The notes under the pieces: model-generated
Seen by the model: the letters and a program-made list of their open reading frames with translations, nothing else
Database searches by the model: none
What the model was told of the DNA's origin: nothing
Assembly (NCBI GenBank): GCA_023511795.1
Contig: JAIMAU010000003.1
Span: 62,001-126,000, forward strand
Source of the DNA: Armatimonadota bacterium
GTDB taxonomy: Bacteria > Armatimonadota > UBA5829 > DTJY01
Reading direction: 5' to 3'
Length of the DNA: 64,000 bases
Position numbers and translations under genes: made by a program
In this document: one piece after another, positions 26,266-35,296 of the stretch
Position numbering within the stretch: position 1 is the first letter of the stretch
Layout: every line of letters starts with the position of its first letter

Positions 26266-27429
26266 TTAATCACCGCTTGCTGCTGCTGCGATTAAGCCCT
26301 TAGAAATTTCCTCGCGCTGTATTTGATTGGTCCCCTCGTATATCTGGGTTATTTTTGCGTCGCGCATGTATTTTTCAATTGGATATTCCTTCATATACCC
26401 ATATCCGCCGAAAATTTGGAGGGCATTAGTTGTGACCTCCATCGCCACGTCAGATGCAAAGCACTTAGCCATGGCAGAATACATTGCAGCTTTCTTGGGC
26501 TTCGCTTGGTCAATCCACCTGGCGGTCGCATAGATAAGTGCCCTTGCTGCTTCAATCTTCATTGCCATATCCGCCATCATCCACCGCAACCCTTGGAAAG
26601 CACAAATCGGTTGGCCAAACTGATGTCGCTCACGAGAGTATTTCACTGCTAGGTCCAGCGCCCCCTGAGCAATTCCAAGCGCTTGGGCGGCGACGCCGGG
26701 GCGTGATACGTCGAATGTCTTCATTGCGATGAAGAAACCCATGCCTTCCTTACCAAGAAGATTCTCCTTCGGCACCCGGCAGTCTTGAAAAATCAACTCG
26801 CGGGTAGCGGATGCCCGTATGCCCATCTTGTTCTCTTTCTTTCCGAAGGAAAAGCCCGGCGTGCCTTTTTCTACGATGATTGCGGAAATTCCACGTGGGC
26901 CTCTGGTGGGATCGGTAACGCAAAAAACGGTGTATATTTCGGCTTCACCACCATTGGTAATCCACTGCTTTGTGCCATTGAGGATGTAATGGTCACCATC
27001 AAGAACTGCCTTTGTCGCAACAGCACTTGCATCCGAACCTGCATTTGCCTCAGTTAGTGCAAAAGCAGCCAGCGTACCCGAAGCAATCCTAGGGAGATAC
27101 TTCGCCTTCTGCTCCTCGTTTCCGGCAATAAGTATAGGCATAGTTCCTAGACCAGTTGCCGCAAACCCTAGGGATATGCCGCCGCAAGCTTTGGAAAGCT
27201 CCTCGGTTACTATGCACATGTTTGTGATAGGCATGCCTAGGTCCATGCCCTCGTATTCCTCGGGAATAAAAACGCGGAAAAGGTCCGCATCGGCGATTGC
27301 CTTGGTTATTTCCCAAGGGAACTCCCCAGTCTCATCAAATTCGGCGGCAACGGGACGTATGCGCTTCTCTGCAATTTCACGCGCAACTTCGCGCATCATT
27401 TGCTGTTCTTCCGTGAAGAAGTAATCCAT
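26266..27429 (-). CDS. Acyl-CoA dehydrogenase
   Basis: 387 residues, the standard length. An FAD flavoenzyme that forms the 2,3-double bond of acyl-CoA and passes electrons to ETF. Signatures seen: an all-helical N terminus (YFFTEEQQMMREVAREIAEK), the FAD-binding FALTEANAGSDASAVATKA, WITNGGEAEIYTVF, the helix RHQFGQPICAFQG, and the C-terminal QIFGGYGYMKEYPIEKYMRDAKITQIYEGTNQIQR with the catalytic glutamate expected in YEGTNQ. The chain-length preference is not readable. It appears monocistronic, with GAGG before the ATG and a hairpin terminator downstream. No ETF or thiolase gene is nearby. Confidence 0.95.
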   Translation of the reverse strand: MDYFFTEEQQMMREVAREIAEKRIRPVAAEFDETGEFPWEITKAIADADLFRVFIPEEYEGMDLGMPITNMCIVTEELSKACGGISLGFAATGLGTMPILIAGNEEQKAKYLPRIASGTLAAFALTEANAGSDASAVATKAVLDGDHYILNGTKQWITNGGEAEIYTVFCVTDPTRGPRGISAIIVEKGTPGFSFGKKENKMGIRASATRELIFQDCRVPKENLLGKEGMGFFIAMKTFDVSRPGVAAQALGIAQGALDLAVKYSRERHQFGQPICAFQGLRWMMADMAMKIEAARALIYATARWIDQAKPKKAAMYSAMAKCFASDVAMEVTTNALQIFGGYGYMKEYPIEKYMRDAKITQIYEGTNQIQREEISKGLIAAAASGD

Positions 27430-27464
27430 ATTCGATACCTCATTCCTCGTCCTTAAAACTTGAA

Positions 27465-27504
27465 GGGCATGGATTCAGAAATTCATAATCTGAAAATTTT
27501 GCCC
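27465..27504. repeat. Hairpin upstream of the acyl-CoA dehydrogenase gene
   Basis: GGGC (27465-27468) pairs with GCCC (27501-27504), and inside it TTCAGA (27474-27479) pairs with TCTGAA (27489-27494). It lies 36-75 bases upstream of the start codon in a 283-base gap where I see nothing else. It might be an operator or 5' UTR hairpin. Confidence 0.3.
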
Positions 27505-27712
27505 TGAAAATATATCATTTAAAGGTGTTGTTCAGCGCCATAATCAGGCTCTACAACCAAGGGGATTTTCACCGAATTCCAATGGTGTTCCTTCTTTAAA
27601 ACGGACTTGAAGCTTTGTAATAGAATAATTTTTATGGAAAATGCTTATTATCCGAACATCTGTAGAAAATTAGGCTAGTTTCTTAGAGGCTTTTAATTTC
27701 TAAAACTAACTT

Positions 27713-29506
27713 TTAGGATTTGATTTCTTCCTCAGCAACAATCTCCTCGAATTGCATATCATAAAGGCGTTTGTAGAGACCACCTAATGAGAGGAGTTCT
27801 TCATGCGTGCCGACTTCCTGCACACGGCCATCCTCAATCACCATGATCATATCGGCCTCGATGATGGTTGATAGCCTGTGCGCAATAACAAAAGAAGTTC
27901 TGCCTTTCAACAGCTGTCTCAGCGCTTGCTGGATAAGCATCTCGGTTTGGGTATCGACGCTAGAGGTGGCCTCATCAAGTATTAAAATCCTAGGGTCGGC
28001 AAGGAGCGCACGTGCAAATGAAATAAGCTGCTTTTGTCCAGCCGAAAGCTTTGAGCCGCCCTCACGAACATCGGTATCGTAACCCCTCGGCATCTCAATA
28101 ATGAAATCATGCGCACCAACAGTTTTTGCCGCTGCCTCGACTTCTTGATCGGTCGCGTCCAAACGACCATAGCGTATATTCTCTTTAATGCTTCCAGGAA
28201 AGAGAAATGGATCTTGGAGGACCACACCCATTTGTTTCCGCAACGAACGCATTGAAACAGTGCGTATATCAATGCCATCTATCAAAATTGCCCCATCTGT
28301 TACATCATACTGCCTGCTCAAGAGATTGATTATCGTTGTCTTTCCAGCACCAGTTGGACCTACAAAGGCTACCGTCTGCCCAGCTTTGACATGGAAACTC
28401 ACATCTTTAAGAACTAGCGTCTTGTCGTATGCAAAGTTTACATGTCGGAACTCAACATCCCCGCGAATCGGCGGCATCTCAATGCAGTTTGGTTTGTCAC
28501 AAACATCTGGTTGAGTTTCCAATATTTCAAATATTCGCTCAGCACCAGCCATTGCCGACTGCATAGTGTGATAGAGGTTGCTTAGGTCTCGAATAGGTTG
28601 AAAGAACTGATTCATATATTGCACGAACTCCACCAATATACCTATGGTGAGTACCCCTGCTGCAACCCTAAGTCCGCCATACCAATAAACCATACAGACT
28701 GCTACCATACTGAGCACAGATATTATAGGCACAAAGGTTGCGTGCACACGAGCTGCGTTCATAAACGCTCGCCGATTCTCCAGATTCACCTGCTTGAAAC
28801 GGCGCAAGTTTTCTTTCTCTCGCGAAAACGATTTGACCACGCGAACGCCCGATACATTTTCAGCAACAGTAGCCGTAACGGTTGCAACCTTCTGGCGAAC
28901 ATCCCTATAAGCAATTCTAGCTTTTGTGCGAAATACCGAGGTTACTATCCACATAAATGGCACAAGGCTGAACGTCATCAATGAAAGTTGAAGATTTTCC
29001 CGCACCAGGATTACTATAATTCCTATAAGCATTCCAACGTCCGCAATTATGGATAAAGTTCCCGAAGTTAACAACTCATTTACTGCTTCCACATCGCTTG
29101 TGAGCCTAGCAATCAATCTACCAACCTCGCGCCGGTCGAAGAAGCTTAAGGACATGTTCTGAATATGAGAAAAGAGACGATGTCGGATATCATGAAGGAC
29201 GCTTTGGCCAAGCCGCGATACAGATAACGTCTGCCAATAACTTGCCAACCACCTGGCAAGATATGTAACAACGTAAAGAATTGCAACAATTTCAAGCACA
29301 CGCAAATTCTTCGCGGATATGCCTTCGTCTATTGCCGCTTTCCATAATTTAGGTATTATTAGTCCCAAGCCAGAGGTCATCAGAACTGTCAATGTTGCAA
29401 TTACAAGTTGACTCTTGTATGGCCTCAGAAATACAAGCATTTTCCTTGTCAACTTGGGATCGAAAGCTTTTCCCAATACTTCATCGTCGTAGTATGGCTT
29501 AGGCAT
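27713..29506 (-). CDS. ABC exporter half-transporter, catalytic-site subunit
   Basis: 597 residues: a six-helix type IV exporter domain (about 25-325) and a nucleotide-binding domain (about 345-590). Walker A is GPTGAGKTT, the signature is LSAGQ (487-491), Walker B is ILILDEATSS with the catalytic glutamate E512, and the switch histidine H543 lies in VIAHRLST. It starts inside the stop region of the partner gene (eight-base overlap, AGGAGG ahead), so the two are made together as a heterodimer. Compared with the partner, this one keeps a normal Walker B and switch histidine but has a changed signature (LSAGQ). Substrate unknown; lipid or multidrug export is typical. Confidence 0.9.
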   Translation of the reverse strand: MPKPYYDDEVLGKAFDPKLTRKMLVFLRPYKSQLVIATLTVLMTSGLGLIIPKLWKAAIDEGISAKNLRVLEIVAILYVVTYLARWLASYWQTLSVSRLGQSVLHDIRHRLFSHIQNMSLSFFDRREVGRLIARLTSDVEAVNELLTSGTLSIIADVGMLIGIIVILVRENLQLSLMTFSLVPFMWIVTSVFRTKARIAYRDVRQKVATVTATVAENVSGVRVVKSFSREKENLRRFKQVNLENRRAFMNAARVHATFVPIISVLSMVAVCMVYWYGGLRVAAGVLTIGILVEFVQYMNQFFQPIRDLSNLYHTMQSAMAGAERIFEILETQPDVCDKPNCIEMPPIRGDVEFRHVNFAYDKTLVLKDVSFHVKAGQTVAFVGPTGAGKTTIINLLSRQYDVTDGAILIDGIDIRTVSMRSLRKQMGVVLQDPFLFPGSIKENIRYGRLDATDQEVEAAAKTVGAHDFIIEMPRGYDTDVREGGSKLSAGQKQLISFARALLADPRILILDEATSSVDTQTEMLIQQALRQLLKGRTSFVIAHRLSTIIEADMIMVIEDGRVQEVGTHEELLSLGGLYKRLYDMQFEEIVAEEEIKS

Positions 29507-31238
29507 ACTGTTCCTCCTGGGCGCGGAATTGGAGGTTGTAAATCTCAGCGTAAAGGCCGCCTTTAGCTAGAAGCTCCTCGTGAGTGCCTACCTCGACGAT
29601 TCTGCCTTTATCAAGCACAACAATTTTATCTGCTCTCTTGACCGTAGATATGCGCTGGGCAATGACAAAGGTAGTGCGTGATTCAGTCAGCGATACAAGC
29701 GCCTTTTGAATGAGCATTTCCGTCTCGGTATCCACACTTGAAGTTGAGTCATCTAAGATAAGTATGGGCGGATTCATAAGAAGTGCACGAGCGATTGCTA
29801 CCCTCTGCTTCTGACCGCCCGAAAGGTTTACCCCACGCTCGCCTATTTGTGTATCATAGCCATCAGGCAAAGAATCTATGAAATCATGGATGTTCGCGGC
29901 CTTAGCCGCCTCAATCACTTCCTCCAGCGAAGCATCGGGTTTCCCATAAGCGATGTTTTCCCGTGCAGAATCGCCGAAAAGGAACGTTTCCTGAGCAACA
30001 ATTCCAATATTTCGCCTGAGCGATTCCAGCTTGTATTCTCGAATATCTACCCCATCTATAAGAATTGCACCCTCTGTCACGTCATAAAACCTTGGCAAAA
30101 GATTAATGATTGTACTCTTCCCCGAGCCTGTTGGTCCAACAAGGGCAACCATTTCTCCTGGCTTCACTTCTAAATTGATGTTGCTCAGCACGCGGCTACC
30201 ATCGCTGTAGCTAAAAGAGACATTTCTGAATTCGACATGCCCACGACAGTTTTTGAGCTCCTTCGTTCCATCTTTTAAATGGGTTTCCGGATGTGTATCC
30301 AGTATCTCAAAAATCCTATCCGCAGCGGCGACAGCATTTTGCGCCATATTCACAATCCATCCAGTCATGCGCACAGACGAAATTAGGCGCACAAGGTATG
30401 CGTTAAACGCCACAAGTTCACCAAGCTTCAACGTCCCACTAATTACTTGGGAGCCACCATACAAAAGAACCAAGGTTGTCCCCATTGCAGCAAGGAAATC
30501 CATCATCGGCATATAAACTGCAGACACCTGGGCAGCCTCCAAGTTCCGCTCAAGTAATGCATAAGATTGTTTGTCGAACTTGGCGATTTCATGGTCTTCG
30601 CGAGCAAATGTCTTTACAACGCGGATACCAAGCAAATTCTGCTGAATTGCTGTGGTCATGTCGCCTCTTTGGTTTTGTATTGCGGTGAAAAGAGGACGGA
30701 TACGTCCACCATATCTAAAAACGGCTGAGATTAAGAACGGCGTTGTGGAAAGGGCAATCAGGGCAAGCTTCCAGTTCATATAAATACACATAAAAAGCAC
30801 CCCGATGAAAACCAACCCATCGCTAAGCAAGTGCATTAAGCCGTGGCCGAGAAATCGCCTAAGCATGTCCACATCTGAAGTTGCCCTGGAAATCAGCTGG
30901 CCAGTTTCAGCTTCATCATGATAGCTAAATGACAGCCGCTGGATGTGGTCAAATAAGCGGTTGCGAATATCATATATAGTTCGATGCGCAATGTACTCTG
31001 TAAGATATTGCTGGCCAAACCAGAAAAACCCACGGATAATCGCAATCCCTACTATTCCAAGGGATAGATATGGTATCAAGTAATACTTACCACTCTTTAA
31101 GCCTTCGTCGATTATCAATCTAATAAATTGCGGGTTTAGCAGGTCGAAGCCAGTCACAGCAAATAGGCAAATTGTTGCCAGAAGTATCCAATGCCAATAT
31201 TTGATAGCAAAGGCAATCAGTCTTCTGACCGTTTGCAT
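29499..31238 (-). CDS. ABC exporter half-transporter, degenerate-site subunit
   Basis: 579 residues, membrane domain about 15-310 and nucleotide-binding domain about 335-575. Walker A is GPTGSGKST (368-376) and the signature LSGGQ is intact (472-476). The residue after the Walker B aspartate is D497 instead of glutamate (ILILDDSTSS), and the switch histidine is replaced by glutamine, Q528, in VIAQRIST. These are the known marks of the degenerate subunit in heterodimeric exporters such as TM287/288 and BmrCD. Its own changed Walker B faces the partner's LSAGQ, giving one degenerate and one full ATP site. First gene of the pair, with GGGAG before the ATG. Confidence 0.9.
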   Translation of the reverse strand: MQTVRRLIAFAIKYWHWILLATICLFAVTGFDLLNPQFIRLIIDEGLKSGKYYLIPYLSLGIVGIAIIRGFFWFGQQYLTEYIAHRTIYDIRNRLFDHIQRLSFSYHDEAETGQLISRATSDVDMLRRFLGHGLMHLLSDGLVFIGVLFMCIYMNWKLALIALSTTPFLISAVFRYGGRIRPLFTAIQNQRGDMTTAIQQNLLGIRVVKTFAREDHEIAKFDKQSYALLERNLEAAQVSAVYMPMMDFLAAMGTTLVLLYGGSQVISGTLKLGELVAFNAYLVRLISSVRMTGWIVNMAQNAVAAADRIFEILDTHPETHLKDGTKELKNCRGHVEFRNVSFSYSDGSRVLSNINLEVKPGEMVALVGPTGSGKSTIINLLPRFYDVTEGAILIDGVDIREYKLESLRRNIGIVAQETFLFGDSARENIAYGKPDASLEEVIEAAKAANIHDFIDSLPDGYDTQIGERGVNLSGGQKQRVAIARALLMNPPILILDDSTSSVDTETEMLIQKALVSLTESRTTFVIAQRISTVKRADKIVVLDKGRIVEVGTHEELLAKGGLYAEIYNLQFRAQEEQYA

Positions 31239-31342
31239 GATTCTTATCTCCCATCGGCGGCCAGAATTTCCCTAATATAGCCGCACGCCTAATAACTTGT
31301 TCAGCATAAATGCTCGTTCATCCTCCCATTATGTATCCGAGG

Positions 31343-31371
31343 TTGACATTCACTCTCTGGTGTGATACCAT
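31343..31371 (+). promoter_or_regulatory. Promoter of tyrS
   Basis: TTGACA (31343-31348), 17 bases, TACCAT (31366-31371), preceded by TGA (extended -10). Predicted start near 31378. I see no T-box leader between here and the gene. Confidence 0.55.
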
Positions 31372-31419
31372 TTCGCCGGCTTTTTTCATTACTTACTAAC
31401 TTTTGAGGATTTGCAAAAA

Positions 31420-32652
31420 TTGATTTCCAAACTTCCAATAGACGAGCAAATGGAGATCATTCGGCGCGGGACGCTCGAAATTGTTCCCGAGGACGAACTT
31501 CGCGCAAAGCTTGAGAAAGCCCAAAAGACAGGCAAACCCCTCAAGCTCAAGCTCGGCCTCGACCCAACAGCGCCAGATATTCACCTTGGACACACAGTTG
31601 TTCTGCGCAAGATGCGGCAATTCCAAGAGCTGGGCCATGAAGTGGTGATAATCATTGGCGACTTCACTGCAAGCATTGGCGACCCATCTGGCCGCTCGGC
31701 AACCCGCCCAATGCTTACTCCCGAAGAGATTGCCGCCAATGCGAAGACCTATGAGGACCAGTACTGCCTAGTACTTGACCGAGAGAAGACAAAAGTTCGA
31801 TTTAACAGCGAATGGCTCAGTCCTCTTACTTTTGCGGATGTAATCTATATTACATCCAAAATTACAGTAGCACGTATTTTAGAAAGGGATGACTTCCAAT
31901 CGCGATTGGCTGCCGGAGAGCCAATAGGCATGCATGAGATATTGTATCCGGTATGCCAAGCATATGATTCGGTAGCTTTGGAATCGGATGTCGAACTTGG
32001 CGGTCTAGACCAAAAGTTTAATATACTAACAGCTCGCGATTTCCAACGCCAATTTGGACAGGAACCCGAAGTCGCTATATTTATGCCCATTCTGGTAGGT
32101 TTGGACGGCGTCCAGAAAATGAGCAAGTCACTTGGCAATTATATTGGAGTCTCCGAACCGCCAAATGACATGTTCGGAAAGATAATGTCAATTCCTGATA
32201 ATTTAATGATTCAATATTTTGAACTATTGACAGACGTGCAAATGTCGGAAATAAAAGAAATCGAAGCCGGCCTTGCAAGCGGAAAGCTTCACCCGATGGA
32301 AGTCAAGAAGCGATTAGCACGCGAGATAGTGACAATTTATCATGGAGCAGAAGCAGCGGCGGCGGCTCAAGCAGAGTTTGAGCGCGTATTTAGCGAGCGC
32401 GAGCTCCCATCTGAGATCGAACCAATTAACGTACCGGCGTCGATATTAAAAGACGGAAAAATTTGGATACCGAGGCTTATTGTACAGGCAGGATTCGCGC
32501 CTTCAAACAGCGAAGCAAGACGGCTCATTCAGCAGGGGGCTGTCACCCTTGATGGCAAGCGCGTTGATGATCCAAACGCCGAAATATCTATCCAAACAGG
32601 CCAAGTGCTCCGCGTCGGGAAGTTAAGATTTGGAAGAATTGTAATAGTGTAG
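31420..32652 (+). CDS. tyrS: Tyrosyl-tRNA synthetase
   Basis: About 410 residues, charging tRNA-Tyr with tyrosine. Class I signatures: HLGH in PTAPDIHLGHTVVL (HIGH motif) and KMSKS in GVQKMSKSLGN; also GDFTASIGDPSGRS and EILYPVCQAYDSVALESDVELGG. A C-terminal S4-like RNA-binding domain lies at about 340-410 (VQAGFAPSNSEARRLIQQGAVTLDGKRV). The layout is that of the TyrZ-type enzyme. Start: TTG at 31411 or 31420 in the same frame; GAGG at 31405-31408 is only two bases from the first and 11 from the second, so I prefer the second without being certain. Confidence 0.96.
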   Translation: MISKLPIDEQMEIIRRGTLEIVPEDELRAKLEKAQKTGKPLKLKLGLDPTAPDIHLGHTVVLRKMRQFQELGHEVVIIIGDFTASIGDPSGRSATRPMLTPEEIAANAKTYEDQYCLVLDREKTKVRFNSEWLSPLTFADVIYITSKITVARILERDDFQSRLAAGEPIGMHEILYPVCQAYDSVALESDVELGGLDQKFNILTARDFQRQFGQEPEVAIFMPILVGLDGVQKMSKSLGNYIGVSEPPNDMFGKIMSIPDNLMIQYFELLTDVQMSEIKEIEAGLASGKLHPMEVKKRLAREIVTIYHGAEAAAAAQAEFERVFSERELPSEIEPINVPASILKDGKIWIPRLIVQAGFAPSNSEARRLIQQGAVTLDGKRVDDPNAEISIQTGQVLRVGKLRFGRIVIV

Positions 32653-32675
32653 GGTAATTTCCCTCTTCCCGTAGT

Positions 32676-32709
32676 AAGATTGCGAGGTTAAACCTCTGTT
32701 AACAATCTT
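32676..32709 (+). terminator. Hairpin after tyrS, possible terminator
   Basis: AAGATTG (32676-32682) pairs with CAATCTT (32703-32709), enclosing GAGGT/ACCTC. It ends about 40 bases before the nuoH promoter. There is no clean T-run, so termination would be weak or protein-assisted. Confidence 0.4.
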
Positions 32710-32748
32710 CAAATAAAATATCAATTGAAGAGGAAAAGGGAAGCAATA

Positions 32749-32778
32749 TTGACTGTTGCAAATATATTGGAATATAAT
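32749..32778 (+). promoter_or_regulatory. Promoter of nuoHIJKLMN-menG-prenyl synthase operon
   Basis: TTGACT (32749-32754), 18 bases, TATAAT (32773-32778): five of six and six of six matches to consensus. Predicted start near 32785, an 80-base leader before nuoH. Confidence 0.7.
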
Positions 32779-32865
32779 GTTGGCATTTGCTAGACATCGC
32801 CCGCCAAGCAAATTCTTAAAATGGCAAATACTAAATGAATAGCTCCCTCCACGATGGAGGTAAAC

Positions 32866-33912
32866 GTGTTGACATTGACAGAGATAATAAAATGGGTTTT
32901 CAAGCTACTACACATTCCGCTGGACTATGTTCAGCCGGCGGTTATGTTTGTAAGCGCCATAATCGTGCTTTTCTTCATACTATTTATAGTCCTGTACTTG
33001 GTTTATGGCCTTAGGAAAATCATGGGGTGGATTCAGGCAAGGATTGGGCCAAACCGTGTTGGACCCGAAGGATTAGCACAGACAATAGCAGATGCGATAA
33101 AACTCCTAACCAAGGAAGACACCATCCCAGCATGCGCCGACAAATGGCCCTTTATCATCGCGCCCATTATAGTCTTTGTCCCTGCGTACCTTGTTTACCT
33201 GGTAATCCCGTTTGGCGACAACGGGTGGGTTCTTCAAGACCTGAACATTGGAGTGCTTTACTTGGTCGCAGTGATGTCCATACCAATCGTCGGCATTATT
33301 ACAGCAGGCTGGGCGTCAAATAACAAGTGGTCGCTTTTGGGCGCGTTCCGAGCGGCGGCTCAAATTATAAGCTACGAGATACCATTAGTTCTTGCAATGA
33401 TTCCGCCGGTAATGTTGGCTGGTACATTAAGCACGCAAGGCATTGTCATAGCCCAATCTGGCACATGGTTTGGCATCATACCCAAATGGTTCATCGCAAG
33501 TCAAATTTTAGGGTTTCTAATTTACCTAGCCGCCGCACTTGCGGAAACCAATCTAACACCATTCGACATCATGGAGGCAGAATCAGAGCTTGTTGCAGGC
33601 TATAACACTGAATATAGCGGAATGAAATTCGCACTATTCTTCCTAGCAGAGTTCGCTGGAATGTTCTCAATATCAGCAATTGCGACTACGCTTTTCCTAG
33701 GCGGATGGCTACCAATTCACCCAGCACTGTCGTTTATCCCATCCGTGGTGTGGTTCTTTGTGAAATCGCTATCGTTGGTTTTCGTGCTCATGTGGATAAG
33801 GTCTACTCTCCCAAGAGTAAGGGTGGACCAACTCATGAGCTTTGGTTGGAAGGTGCTCATTCCACTTGCTCTACTTAATATTGCTTGGACTGGCGTGCTG
33901 ATACTTGCTTAA
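32866..33912 (+). CDS. nuoH: NADH-quinone oxidoreductase subunit H
   Basis: The membrane subunit that links the peripheral arm to the proton-pumping arm and forms much of the quinone cavity. It has eight or nine helices. Signatures: WIQARIGPNRVGPEGLAQTIADAIKLLTKED, AAAQIISYEIPL, and the loop ALAETNLTPFDIMEAESELVAGYNTEYSGMKFALFF. I place the start at GTG 32866 because GGAGG (32856-32860) lies five bases ahead of it; the frame opens at an ATG (32854) that overlaps this ribosome binding site. About 348 residues. First gene of the second complex I block, behind a strong promoter. Confidence 0.94.
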   Translation: MLTLTEIIKWVFKLLHIPLDYVQPAVMFVSAIIVLFFILFIVLYLVYGLRKIMGWIQARIGPNRVGPEGLAQTIADAIKLLTKEDTIPACADKWPFIIAPIIVFVPAYLVYLVIPFGDNGWVLQDLNIGVLYLVAVMSIPIVGIITAGWASNNKWSLLGAFRAAAQIISYEIPLVLAMIPPVMLAGTLSTQGIVIAQSGTWFGIIPKWFIASQILGFLIYLAAALAETNLTPFDIMEAESELVAGYNTEYSGMKFALFFLAEFAGMFSISAIATTLFLGGWLPIHPALSFIPSVVWFFVKSLSLVFVLMWIRSTLPRVRVDQLMSFGWKVLIPLALLNIAWTGVLILA

Positions 33913-33951
33913 TACAAAAGACCTAAAGCGTTGTTGCGCAATAAAATTAAT

Positions 33952-34473
33952 ATGCAAAGTCTTAAAATTATAAACTCACACTTGAAAGAAGCCTGGTATA
34001 CGCTCTACAGTATCGCAAAGGGTCACATTGTTACCATCAGGAACCTCTTCCGCAAAAAAGTAACAGTTCAGTATCCTGAGCAAAGATTAGAGTTGCCCGA
34101 AGGATACAGAGGCGCCCCATGTCTGCCAGTAGATCCTGAAACTGGAATTGACCGCTGTATTGGCTGTGGAGCATGCGCGCGAATTTGTCCCACACAAACA
34201 ATCACCGTGGAGTCCCATATGGGTGAAGACAAGAAGCGCATAGTCGACAAATTCGTTATCAACATCGGCCTTTGTATGTTCTGCGGCTTATGTGAGGAAG
34301 TATGTCCAGTAAGCGCAATCAAAATGAGCCGTGAGTATGAGCTAGCAGATTTCTCTCGCGATTCATTAATTTACGACCGCAAAAGATTGAATGAGATTGG
34401 TGGGGTCCAAGAAACGAAAGACGAACCACAAAAGAAAGAGAAGGTATCGACCTTGGCAAAGGAGGGCGAATAG
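33952..34473 (+). CDS. nuoI: NADH-quinone oxidoreductase subunit I
   Basis: The TYKY-type subunit carrying two [4Fe-4S] clusters (N6a, N6b) that relay electrons to NuoB. Both cysteine motifs are present: CIGCGACARICP and CMFCGLCEEVCPVSAI. The N-terminal amphipathic region (LKEAWYTLYSIAKGHIVTIRNLFRKKVTVQYPE) anchors it on the membrane arm. About 173 residues from this ATG; the frame continues to a TTG at 33931, and neither start has a clear Shine-Dalgarno. The C-terminal tail after DRKRLNEIGG is lysine/glutamate-rich. Confidence 0.93.
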   Translation: MQSLKIINSHLKEAWYTLYSIAKGHIVTIRNLFRKKVTVQYPEQRLELPEGYRGAPCLPVDPETGIDRCIGCGACARICPTQTITVESHMGEDKKRIVDKFVINIGLCMFCGLCEEVCPVSAIKMSREYELADFSRDSLIYDRKRLNEIGGVQETKDEPQKKEKVSTLAKEGE

Positions 34474-35001
34474 GTGACAATATCATTACCTGAATTGCCA
34501 ACTTTATCGCAACTAGCCTTTTTGATTATTGCCGCAACCGTAGTCTTTTCAGCCATGCTTGTCGTCACACTACGCAACATATTCCACTCACTTCTCTTTC
34601 TGGTGGTTACGTTTCTTGGAGTTGCTGGAGTATTTCTCCTGCTTGCTGCCGATTTTCTCGCGGCTGTGCAGGTGTTAATTTACATAGGAGCAATTATTGT
34701 TCTAATGATGTTCGCACTGATGCTAACGCACCGCGTAATGTCTGCTGATGTAACTCAGACATCAGGACAATGGGTGCTAGCGATACCGGTCAGCGTGGGG
34801 CTACTTACTTTCATGTTCCAAGTATTCGTGAAGCACCCGTGGGGTATGAAAGCAGCCTACACAAAACCAACAGCCGCCGTGATTGGCACGCAGTTGCTAA
34901 CGAAATACGTTCTCCCGTTCGAATTGGCATCAGTTATACTGCTGGTTGCCATGGTTGGAGCAATAGTCCTTGCCAAGGAGGAGAAAGATGATCCCGCTTG
35001 A
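34474..35001 (+). CDS. nuoJ: NADH-quinone oxidoreductase subunit J
   Basis: 175 residues with five membrane helices, the ND6 homologue, whose third helix helps couple quinone reduction to proton pumping. Typical features: VTLRNIFHSLLFLVVTFLGVAGVFLLLAADFLAAVQVLIYIGAIIVLMMFALMLTHR and the last helix ASVILLVAMVGAIVLAKEE. GTG start directly after the nuoI stop, with GGAGG about eight bases ahead. Its end overlaps nuoK by 14 bases. Confidence 0.93.
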   Translation: MTISLPELPTLSQLAFLIIAATVVFSAMLVVTLRNIFHSLLFLVVTFLGVAGVFLLLAADFLAAVQVLIYIGAIIVLMMFALMLTHRVMSADVTQTSGQWVLAIPVSVGLLTFMFQVFVKHPWGMKAAYTKPTAAVIGTQLLTKYVLPFELASVILLVAMVGAIVLAKEEKDDPA

Positions 35002-35296
35002 ATGGTATCTTGCACTCTCCGCAATTCTCTTTTGCATAGGAGTTTTCGGCGTAATGAGTCGGAGAAATGCAATCGGTATCCTAATGGGAATTGAGTTGAT
35101 GCTAAATGCGGCGAATATCAACCTTGTCGCATTTGGCAGCTTTCACAAGCCAGCAGTATTGACCGGTCACATATTCGCAGTTTTTGTTATGACGATTGCA
35201 GCAGCTGAGGCTGCAGTTGGTTTGGCAATTATTATCGCCGTATACCGCAGTAGATTGCACATTAATGTAGACAAGATTCATGAGATGAAGTGGTGA
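34988..35296 (+). CDS. nuoK: NADH-quinone oxidoreductase subunit K
   Basis: 102 residues, three helices, the ND4L homologue. The ATG at 34988 follows AAGGAGGAG; the frame opens slightly earlier at a TTG that would add MPRRRK. It includes WYLALSAILFCIGVFGVMSRRNAIGILMGIELMLNAANINLVAF with the conserved membrane glutamate of GIELMLN, and a second acidic residue in AAAEAAVGLAI, both part of the central proton path. It overlaps nuoJ, and its stop overlaps the nuoL start by one base (TGATG). Confidence 0.94.
   Translation: MIPLEWYLALSAILFCIGVFGVMSRRNAIGILMGIELMLNAANINLVAFGSFHKPAVLTGHIFAVFVMTIAAAEAAVGLAIIIAVYRSRLHINVDKIHEMKW

Noticed and set aside
31239-31410. T-box leader in front of tyrS
   Set aside because: The leader after the predicted start is only about 40 bases and lacks the T-box sequence and antiterminator.
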